Part shown: piece by piece, positions 1-5,832 of the stretch
Numbering within the stretch: the stretch's first letter is position 1
Layout: each line of letters begins with the position of its first letter
Source of the DNA: Hyphomicrobium_A sp036559705
GTDB lineage: Bacteria > Pseudomonadota > Alphaproteobacteria > Rhizobiales > Hyphomicrobiaceae
Assembly (NCBI GenBank): GCA_036559705.1
Contig: DATBSP010000057.1
Span: 1-6,300, forward strand
Length of the DNA: 6,300 bases
Direction: 5' to 3'
The notes under the pieces: model-generated
Databases searched by the model: none
Told to the model about the DNA's origin: nothing
The model's input: the letters and a program-made list of their open reading frames with translations, nothing else
Program-made: the position numbers and the translations under genes

Positions 1-729
1 GCGCACGGCCGCCATGTAGGGCTCGGGGCCACAGCAGAAGATCTCGCGTTGCGCGAAGTCGGGGACAATCGACTTTAGAAGCATGAGCGACAGGTAGCCG
101 GTCGGAGCGCCCCAGTCGCGCTCGTCGCCCGCCTGCTCGCACACGAAAGCCGTGCGAAAGCGGAACATGCCATTAGTCATTGCGGCGAGCTCACGCCGGA
201 AGATGATGTCGCGCGGTGTGCGCGCGCCGTGCACGAAGACGATATCGCCGTCCTCGCCGAGGTCATAGTGCGCCCGCGACATCGACATGAGCGGCGTCAC
301 GCCTGAGCCGCCGGAAAGAAAGAGATACTTGGCCGCCGGTCGCAGCGCGCAGCTGAAGTCTCCCGCGGGCCCCAGCGCCTTGATCTCCATCCCCGGCTTC
401 ATGTTGTCGTGGAGCCAGTTCGACACCTTGCCGCCGGGCACGCGCTTCACGGTGATCGAGATCGTGTCCGGCCGCGTCGGCGTCGACGATAGGGTGTAGC
501 AGCGATTTATGGGCTCGCCGTCGATCTCGAGCTCGAGAGTAATGAATTGCCCCGGGCGATAGCGGAAGAGGCTCGGCGAGCGCGTGCGGAAGAGAAAACT
601 CTTCACGTCGTGCGTCTCGGAACGAACGTGGCAGCAGACGAGGACCTCGTCGCCGTCCGCGTTCCATTTCCCCGGCACGGCCTCCCAGAGATGGGGCCCG
701 AGCCGGCTCTCGCCGCCCTTTTCGCTCAT
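1..729 (-). CDS. gbcB: GbcB-type ferredoxin-NAD(P)H reductase of a betaine demethylase, C-terminus cut off by the window
   Basis: This is probably the reductase that takes electrons from NAD(P)H and passes them to the Rieske oxygenase encoded just upstream. The 243 residues visible from the start codon have no stop and run off the left edge. A FAD-binding barrel comes first, with RCYTLSS at residues 76-82 as the flavin-contacting motif and GGKVSNWLHD at 99-108. The NAD(P)-binding domain follows, with SGGSGVTPLMSM at 139-150 and CGPEPYMAAVR at 233-243. In GbcB, CntB and related reductases a plant-type 2Fe-2S domain comes after this point. It would lie beyond position 1, so its presence is inferred. 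The ATG at 729 follows the oxygenase stop by 6 bases and has a GAGGA ribosome binding site. The reductase fold is nearly certain. The assignment to betaine demethylation rests mainly on the neighbouring oxygenase. Confidence 0.85.
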   Translation of the reverse strand, partial: MSEKGGESRLGPHLWEAVPGKWNADGDEVLVCCHVRSETHDVKSFLFRTRSPSLFRYRPGQFITLELEIDGEPINRCYTLSSTPTRPDTISITVKRVPGGKVSNWLHDNMKPGMEIKALGPAGDFSCALRPAAKYLFLSGGSGVTPLMSMSRAHYDLGEDGDIVFVHGARTPRDIIFRRELAAMTNGMFRFRTAFVCEQAGDERDWGAPTGYLSLMLLKSIVPDFAQREIFCCGPEPYMAAVR

Positions 730-732
730 CGG

Positions 733-738
733 TCCTCA
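733..738 (-). promoter_or_regulatory. Ribosome binding site of the reductase gene, overlapping the oxygenase stop codon
   Basis: On the minus strand the sequence TGAGGA contains both the TGA stop of the oxygenase gene and the GAGGA Shine-Dalgarno core. It is followed by CCG and the ATG at 729. A ribosome finishing the oxygenase would stop on this site, which suggests coupled synthesis of oxygenase and reductase. The coupling is inferred. Confidence 0.6.
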
Positions 739-2022
739 GCCGCTCGCCGCGAGCGAGCTCACTGTCGCACCGGCGCCGAGGCCGGTCTCGGCACGAAGGC
801 GCTTGATGTACCAGGACGCGAACTTCTCGACGAGCTCCTCGGTGTAGGGTGAGTATGGGCCCGGCTGATAGGCCGGGCTCAGCGTGCCCTGGTGCGTGCG
901 CTCGACGAGGGCGCCGTCCTGCTTGTTGGTCGCGCGCCACACGAGGCTCAGCTCCTTGGGGTCGTAGTCGCGCCCATCGACCGCGTCCTTATGCACGAGC
1001 CACGTCGTGCGCAGAAGAGTGTGCTCCGGATCGATGGGGAGCACGCTGAACGTCACGATGTGGTCGCTCATGAAATGGTGCCACGAGTTGGGTTGCGTCC
1101 AGAACGAGAGGCCGCCCAGGTTGCGCTGCTGCAGGTTGCCCAAGAGCTTCTGGCACGCGACTTTGCTGTTCATGGTCTGCGATTCACCGGCCTTGTCGAG
1201 CGGGAGGCGCTCGGTGCGGTAGGCGGTGACGCGCGAATCGAGGAACTCGCGCTCGACCGACGGTAGGCCGCAGCTCTCCCAGCGCGTATGTTCTGTCTCG
1301 GTAAGATCCTTGAACGCCTGCAGCTCGCTCGCATTCTCCGGCGATGGCTGGTAGCCGAAACCGAACTCGTAGAGAGAGACGGTGAGCTCTGGGTGATTGG
1401 CTTTGCAGTGATAGCACTCACGATTGTTCTCCATCGTGAGCTTCCAGTTTCCGTTCTCGATCAGGTCTTCCTCGAACGCAACCTTGCAATCGACGACGCG
1501 ATGGGGCGCGATGTAGGGCTCCATCTCGCGGCGCATGTCCTCGATATCGGCCGGCGACTCGTTCGCGAGGCAGATGAAGAGAAGGCCCGCGACATTGGCG
1601 ACGTGGACTTTCTTCAGGCTGTACTGGCTGCGGTCGAAACCGTCGCCCATGTGCTCGGTGAAAATGAGCTTGCCCGTGAGGTCGTACGTCCACTGGTGAT
1701 ACGGGCAAACGATATTGCCCACGCTGCCCTTGTTGCCGTCGCAGAGACGCGCCCCGCGATGGCGGCACACGTTGTGGAATGCCCGAATCGACATGTCGTC
1801 GTCGCGCACCACGAATACTGAGGCGCGCCCTATCGGGACCGTGAAGTAATCGCCCGGCTCGGGAATGTCGGGCTCCACGCCGGCATAGATCCAGTGGCGG
1901 CCGAAGATGGCCTCGACGTCGAGATCGAAGACCTCACGGCTCTGGTAGAACGGAGCCTCGAGCGTATGACCCGGCTTGCGCCTGAGGATCATCGTCCGCA
2001 GTTCATTTGATATCTGCATCAT
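736..2022 (-). CDS. gbcA: GbcA-type Rieske non-heme iron oxygenase, alpha subunit (quaternary amine N-demethylase)
   Basis: This is the oxygenase component that hydroxylates an N-methyl group of a quaternary amine, most likely glycine betaine, which then loses formaldehyde to give dimethylglycine. The protein has 428 residues, about the usual length for GbcA. The Rieske 2Fe-2S domain carries Cys86 and His88 (CRHRGARLC) and Cys106 and His109 (CPYHQW). The catalytic domain carries ENNRECYHCKANHPEL at 198-213, giving iron ligands His205 and His210; the likely carboxylate ligand is Asp369 in NKQDGALVE. Glu202 sits where many Rieske oxygenases have the bridging Asp. The segment AYQPGPYS near residues 384-391 resembles what I recall of Pseudomonas GbcA. 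The gene begins with two adjacent ATG codons, and the ribosome binding site fits the second one (2019) better. Carnitine (CntA) and stachydrine (Stc2) demethylases are close relatives, so the family is certain and the substrate less so. Confidence 0.85.
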   Translation of the reverse strand: MMQISNELRTMILRRKPGHTLEAPFYQSREVFDLDVEAIFGRHWIYAGVEPDIPEPGDYFTVPIGRASVFVVRDDDMSIRAFHNVCRHRGARLCDGNKGSVGNIVCPYHQWTYDLTGKLIFTEHMGDGFDRSQYSLKKVHVANVAGLLFICLANESPADIEDMRREMEPYIAPHRVVDCKVAFEEDLIENGNWKLTMENNRECYHCKANHPELTVSLYEFGFGYQPSPENASELQAFKDLTETEHTRWESCGLPSVEREFLDSRVTAYRTERLPLDKAGESQTMNSKVACQKLLGNLQQRNLGGLSFWTQPNSWHHFMSDHIVTFSVLPIDPEHTLLRTTWLVHKDAVDGRDYDPKELSLVWRATNKQDGALVERTHQGTLSPAYQPGPYSPYTEELVEKFASWYIKRLRAETGLGAGATVSSLAASG

Positions 2023-2023
2023 G

Positions 2024-2040
2024 TCCTCCGTGGTCGGAAG
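2024..2040 (-). promoter_or_regulatory. Ribosome binding site of the Rieske oxygenase gene inside a short hairpin
   Basis: On the minus strand GGAGGA (2029-2024) is the strongest Shine-Dalgarno match in the window. It leaves only 1 base before the ATG at 2022 and 4 bases before the ATG at 2019, so the second ATG is the better start. The bases CTTCCG (2040-2035), ACCA (2034-2031) and CGGAGG (2030-2025) can form a 6-pair stem, one pair being a G-U wobble, with a 4-base loop. The GGAGG core lies in the 3' arm. The pairing is seen directly in the sequence; any regulatory role is inferred. Confidence 0.5.
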
Positions 2041-2043
2041 CCA

Positions 2044-2826
2044 TTAGAAATCGATAAGCCGATGATTCCTCAAATAGTTAAGAACGACTTGTGCTTTATC
2101 GACGGAAGTCCCCTCAAAAGCGACAACGCCGCCCTTGGCCTCGCTGATGACGGCCGCCCGCATCCTCTCATGCGCGGATCGCTTTTCCTCCGCTTTGAAG
2201 CGCACCGGCCGGCGCGAGGTTTGCTCTACCGTCCAGGACGATTCGCGGGCGCCCGCGCCGAGCTGCCCATCGATCGCCGGAGAGACGGCAACAATACGGC
2301 CGGAAAGGCGGCGGGCGTAGGCGTACCCCAGTCTGGCCTGGGTCAGCGGATGAACGGCGAGAATGGCCGGCAACGACACCGCGACACGGCGGCGGCGGCC
2401 CTTGGGCAGGAACTGGCAAACGCGCGCCTCCGCTCCCTCGATTTCGACATCGAGAACATTGGCGACCACGGGGCGGCCGAGCACTTTCGCCAGCGCGTAG
2501 GGAAATAGTCCGCTTCCCGCTCCGCTTTCGGCCCGACCGCCGGCGAGAACGAGGTCGACATCCTTCAGGAGGCCGGAGAGCACCCTGACGGCATCGTAAC
2601 CATTCGGAGTGGCGACGACCTCGATCGTGCCTGCGCCAAGCGCCAGGTAGTCCTTGAGCGCCGGCTCGTCGATCGCGCCCGCATGAATAATCCTTAACCC
2701 ATCGCCAACAATTCTTTGCCCGAGCGCGATCGCGACCGCATCGCCGCGGCAGGCCCGCGGCGTTCCCGTGAACGGGTGGCGCCCCGCTGAGACCAGCACT
2801 GCCGCCACAAACTTGCCTACCGTCAT
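2044..2826 (-). CDS. etfB: Electron transfer flavoprotein, beta subunit, dedicated to the demethylation pathway
   Basis: This is the small subunit of a heterodimeric ETF, which in this setting probably accepts electrons from the DgcA-type oxidoreductase and hands them to the DgcB-type membrane protein. The protein has 260 residues, normal for ETF beta. Recognisable family parts are DLVLAGGRAESGAGSG at 91-106 and the late segment SLPAILAV at 151-158, which corresponds to the conserved ELPAVLTV-like stretch. After it, the usual LNEPRY-type motif is not seen; PLTQARLGYAYARRL stands there instead, so the partner-recognition region is divergent. An arginine run (GRRRR, 143-147) precedes it. The ATG overlaps the stop of the alpha-subunit gene as ATGA, with GGAGG (2835-2831) 4 bases before it. 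The gene ends with TAA, 21 bases before the oxygenase gene. The family is supported by the adjacent, clearer alpha subunit; this subunit alone would be a weaker call. Confidence 0.85.
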   Translation of the reverse strand: MTVGKFVAAVLVSAGRHPFTGTPRACRGDAVAIALGQRIVGDGLRIIHAGAIDEPALKDYLALGAGTIEVVATPNGYDAVRVLSGLLKDVDLVLAGGRAESGAGSGLFPYALAKVLGRPVVANVLDVEIEGAEARVCQFLPKGRRRRVAVSLPAILAVHPLTQARLGYAYARRLSGRIVAVSPAIDGQLGAGARESSWTVEQTSRRPVRFKAEEKRSAHERMRAAVISEAKGGVVAFEGTSVDKAQVVLNYLRNHRLIDF

Positions 2827-3953
2827 GGCGCCTCCGGCAGTTCGCGCTGCTCGCGGGCCTGAGCGATCCGCGTCAACAGCGCCTGCATCACCTCTTCGGC
2901 ATCGCCGATCACCGACAGGTCCGCGCGCCCGATGATCGGTGCGCCGGCGTCGCGGTTCACGGCGATGACATGCTGACAGTCCTTGATGCCTTGCAGATGC
3001 TGGACTGCCCCGGAAATGCCGACCGCGATGTAGCCCCGCGCGGAAACCATCTTGCCGGTCGCGCCGATCTGTTTGTCGTGCGAAAAGCGCCCGTCGTCGA
3101 CGGCAACGCGGCTCGCGCCGACGGCCGCGCCGAGCTTCCGCGCCAGGGCTTCGAGCGTCGGCACGTTGTGCACCCCGTTGCCGCCCGCCACGATGAGATC
3201 AGCCTCCTCGAGCGGTATTTGCGACGGGTCGGACCGCTCGAGCCCGAGATCGCGATAGTCGCCGCTCTCCTCGGCAACCTTCGGCCCCTCGACCGTATCA
3301 GCGCGCTCGCCCAAGCCGGCGAACGGCAAACCGGCATCGACGGCGCCCGCCTCGAGCAGGATGAAGCGCGGCAGAGGCGCCCGCGCGAGCAGCATCGCCC
3401 CCGACCAAGGCGAACACACATGAGCTGCGTCTATCTCGACCACGTGCGTAGCGGCAGGCTCCCGATGCTCCACGATGAGGCGGCGCCCGAGGTCGCCATC
3501 GCTCTCGGGCTTGTCAGGGAGAACAACGTGGCGAGCGTCGTAGGCCCGGATTAGCGACGAGACCGCAACCACCTCCTGCTCGGGCTGGAAGCGGACGGCG
3601 TCGAGATCGGGAAGGACAACGACCGCATCTGCGCCAAGCGCGGCGGCGTCCTCCTCGAAGTCGCCGAGGATCACGGTAACGACGCCGGCGCTCCGTTGCG
3701 CCAGAATGGCGGCCGCCGCAACGGCCTGGCGCGCGTGGGAATCGAGTCTGCCACGATCGGAATGGGCGACCGCCATCACCCACGATTTCGCATCCCCGAG
3801 GAGGCGCCGCGGCTTTACCTTGCCGGCTGGCGCGCCGCCCGGATCGGGAGTGGAGAGTTCTCCGACCCCGACTTGCCCGAGCACAATGCGCCTCAAGCCT
3901 TGCGGCGTGATGACGATGGGACGCCTGGGGTCGACGCGCCGGATTTCGCTCAT
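2823..3953 (-). CDS. etfA: Electron transfer flavoprotein, alpha subunit, FAD-binding
   Basis: This is the large ETF subunit, which binds the redox-active FAD. The protein has 376 residues, longer than common ETF alpha proteins of about 310-320. The extra length is an N-terminal stretch of roughly 50 residues before the domain I fold begins near WVMAVAHS (58-65). The C-terminal FAD domain is well conserved: EADLIVAGGNGV at 250-261, GAAVGASRVAVDDG at 275-288, HDKQIGATGKMVS at 292-304 and GYIAVGISGAVQH at 307-319, followed by AVN at 331-333. These last two stretches match the family signature. The frame stays open upstream to 4271, but the start at 3953 is chosen because AGGAG (3965-3961) lies 7 bases before it, its ATG overlaps the preceding stop as ATGA, and the upstream stretch is the arginine-rich shadow of the DgcB-type gene. 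The alpha-then-beta order is the reverse of many housekeeping etfBA operons. Confidence 0.92.
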   Translation of the reverse strand: MSEIRRVDPRRPIVITPQGLRRIVLGQVGVGELSTPDPGGAPAGKVKPRRLLGDAKSWVMAVAHSDRGRLDSHARQAVAAAAILAQRSAGVVTVILGDFEEDAAALGADAVVVLPDLDAVRFQPEQEVVAVSSLIRAYDARHVVLPDKPESDGDLGRRLIVEHREPAATHVVEIDAAHVCSPWSGAMLLARAPLPRFILLEAGAVDAGLPFAGLGERADTVEGPKVAEESGDYRDLGLERSDPSQIPLEEADLIVAGGNGVHNVPTLEALARKLGAAVGASRVAVDDGRFSHDKQIGATGKMVSARGYIAVGISGAVQHLQGIKDCQHVIAVNRDAGAPIIGRADLSVIGDAEEVMQALLTRIAQAREQRELPEAP

Positions 3954-5830
3954 GGCCGATCTCCTAGCGCTTCCGCGACAAGCTCGGCAATGTCGAGGAT
4001 CTCGGGCCGGTCGCCGACCACGCCCTCGAGCATGGCCGTGCACTGCGGGCAGGCCACCGCCACGACTTCGGCGCCGGCGTTGCGTGCGTCCTCGATGCGT
4101 ATGTCGGGAATCCTCTGCTTGCCCGGGATGTCGGTGAGCGCTGCGCCACCTCCTCCGCCGCAGCATCGGCTCCTGAGCCCCGAGCGCTCCATTTCGCTCA
4201 CCTCGAGTCCGAGCATGCGCAGGAGATCGCGGGGCGCGTCCACCTCGCCGTTGTAGCGCGCGAGATAGCATGGGTCGTGATAGGTGAGGCGGCGGCGTTC
4301 TCCCGACGGCTTGAGAGCGAGACGGCCCTTGTGGACGAGGGAGGCCAGGAACGTCGTGTGATGGAGCACAGTGTAGTTGCCGCCGAGCGCCCGGTACTCA
4401 TTCTTGAGACTATGCAGGACATGTGGGTCCGGCGTCACGATGCGCCGGAACGGTATGGAATCGAGCGTTTCGATGTTGCGCCGTGCAAGCGCCTGGAAGG
4501 TCGCCTCGTCGCCAAGCCGGCGCGCGGTGTCCCCGCTGTCGCGCTCGAGATTGCCGAGCACGGCGAAATCCACGTTCGCCGCCTTCAGCACCTTGATCAG
4601 CGCGCGCAGCGTGCGCTGGTAACGCATCTCGAAGGCGCCTTCGCCAGCGATGAAGAGCACGTCGACCGGCACGCCGGGCTTAGCCACCTTGACGTCGAGG
4701 TCCGCCGCCCAGTTGTAGCGGGCGGCATTGGTAAGGCCCCCTTGCGTCTCGGTCTCGCGCAGGTTGGCGAGTGTCTCCGCGGCCTTGCCCGGCGCCTCTC
4801 CGCGCACGAGGTTCAAGCTCCGGCGCATGCCGACGATGGCGTCAACATGCTCGATCAGCATGGGACACTCTTCAACGCACGCCCGGCAGGTGGTGCACGA
4901 CCAGATCGTCTCAGCCTCGATCAGGCTGGGCACGATCGGCAGGTCCGGGGAGCCCGCGTGCGCGCCGACGGCAATTCCGGGACAGGGACTGCCGGCGTAG
5001 GCGGCGTCGCTCTCGCCCGCGAGCCCGGCGACGAGGTCCTGGATCAGCTTCTTCGGGTTGAGAGGCTGCCCTGCGGCGAAGGCCGGGCACGCCTGCTCAC
5101 ACTTTCCGCACTGCACGCAGGCGTCGAAGCCCAAAAGCTGGTTCCAGGGGAAGTCGGCGGGCTTGTCGACGCCGAAGTCGCGCTCGCCGAGATCGAGCGG
5201 CTTCAATCCAGTCGAGCGCACGCCGGCAAAGCGCTCGGGGCGGGGATGAAAGGCGAGATGCAACAGCCCTGCAACGGCATGCTTCATGGGGCCGCCGAGC
5301 CCGATGCCGAGTGCTAGCTCCGCTGAGCCCACGAGCAGGAGAATGAGCGCGATGGCCGCGATTCCGGCCGAGAGAATTGCCGGCGGCAGCGCGACCACGA
5401 GTGCGAGCCCCGCAGCGAAGGCCGCGAGCGTATAGGGCAGCCGGTCCCACGCTCCCCGCGACAGGCGGGCGAGCGGCTCGCGCCGGCGCCACCAGACGAA
5501 GCCGGCGCCGATCAACATGACGAGCGCAGCGGCGAGAATCGCGAGATCCAGGCTCGGCCAATAGAGCGCGAGCCCGTAATTGAGCGCGACGAGAGCGAGA
5601 GCCGCGAGGGCGCCTCCTGCGGTCGCCATATGCGTATAGGCGATGTAGGGATCGCGGGCGACGATATGGTGCAGGTCGACAAAGTAGCGCTTGGGGATCG
5701 CAAGGAGCCCGCTCCAGTTCACCTCGGCACTCTGGCCTGCAGCCCACAGCCGGCCCCGGCGCGCGAGCCCCACGGCGAGCGTCGCCGTCGCGAGCCAGAA
5801 CAAGAGCGTGACAAGGCCCGCGATGCTCAT
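3950..5830 (-). CDS. dgcB: DgcB-type membrane-anchored iron-sulfur protein with two 4Fe-4S motifs and CCG domains
   Basis: This protein probably carries electrons from the DgcA-type demethylase and ETF into the membrane, most likely to quinone. It has 626 residues. The N-terminal third is hydrophobic, with likely membrane segments near 4-22, 68-89, 93-113, 132-150 and 153-175. Two ferredoxin-type 4Fe-4S motifs follow: Cys238, 241, 244 and 248, then Cys312, 315, 318 and 322, each ending in CP. The C-terminal part has the cysteine-rich CCG pattern of HdrB and GlpC-like proteins: Cys521 in YHDPCYLARYN, Cys556-Cys557 in RCCGGGGG, and Cys594 and Cys597 in CPQC. Its ATG lies 2 bases after the DgcA-type stop, with AAGGA (5844-5840) 9 bases before it. 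Its TGA overlaps the ETF alpha start. Similar architectures occur in ETF-linked and HdrD-like oxidoreductases, but the neighbours favour DgcB. Confidence 0.87.
   Translation of the reverse strand: MSIAGLVTLLFWLATATLAVGLARRGRLWAAGQSAEVNWSGLLAIPKRYFVDLHHIVARDPYIAYTHMATAGGALAALALVALNYGLALYWPSLDLAILAAALVMLIGAGFVWWRRREPLARLSRGAWDRLPYTLAAFAAGLALVVALPPAILSAGIAAIALILLLVGSAELALGIGLGGPMKHAVAGLLHLAFHPRPERFAGVRSTGLKPLDLGERDFGVDKPADFPWNQLLGFDACVQCGKCEQACPAFAAGQPLNPKKLIQDLVAGLAGESDAAYAGSPCPGIAVGAHAGSPDLPIVPSLIEAETIWSCTTCRACVEECPMLIEHVDAIVGMRRSLNLVRGEAPGKAAETLANLRETETQGGLTNAARYNWAADLDVKVAKPGVPVDVLFIAGEGAFEMRYQRTLRALIKVLKAANVDFAVLGNLERDSGDTARRLGDEATFQALARRNIETLDSIPFRRIVTPDPHVLHSLKNEYRALGGNYTVLHHTTFLASLVHKGRLALKPSGERRRLTYHDPCYLARYNGEVDAPRDLLRMLGLEVSEMERSGLRSRCCGGGGGAALTDIPGKQRIPDIRIEDARNAGAEVVAVACPQCTAMLEGVVGDRPEILDIAELVAEALGDRP
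3961..3965 (-). promoter_or_regulatory. Ribosome binding site that fixes the ETF alpha start
   Basis: AGGAG on the minus strand is followed by ATCGGCC and the ATG at 3953, an ideal 7-base spacing. It supports the short reading of the ETF alpha gene over the longer frame that is open to 4271. It lies inside the last codons of the DgcB-type gene. Confidence 0.65.
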
Positions 5831-5832
5831 GC

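Noticed and set aside
263..940. A 225-codon minus-strand frame across the oxygenase and reductase junction
   Set aside because: The adjacent frames carry the conserved end of the oxygenase and the FAD-binding motif of the reductase; this one is arginine-rich shadow sequence.
1288..1821. A 177-codon plus-strand frame antisense to the Rieske oxygenase gene
   Set aside because: It covers the codons for the Rieske and iron-binding motifs on the other strand, and the composition of its product suggests a shadow frame.
2025..2040. The hairpin before the oxygenase gene read as a transcription terminator
   Set aside because: The stem is only 6 pairs, has no following T run, and ends in the ribosome binding site, so an intrinsic terminator is unlikely.
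2044..2110. Somewhat AT-richer 3' end of etfB, taken as a possible insertion scar or transfer boundary
   Set aside because: The frame runs through it to a plausible ETF beta C-terminus, there are no repeats or duplicated flanks, and the stretch is too short to argue for foreign origin.
3954..4271. Extension of the ETF alpha frame 106 codons upstream of 3953
   Set aside because: The translation is low-complexity and arginine-rich, it lies wholly inside the DgcB-type gene, and a well-spaced ribosome binding site precedes the inner ATG.
4277..5317. A 346-codon open frame on the plus strand, antisense to the DgcB-type gene
   Set aside because: It is the mirror of a clear iron-sulfur protein gene in GC-rich DNA. 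Its translation shows no recognisable domain, and the opposite strand carries conserved cysteine motifs.
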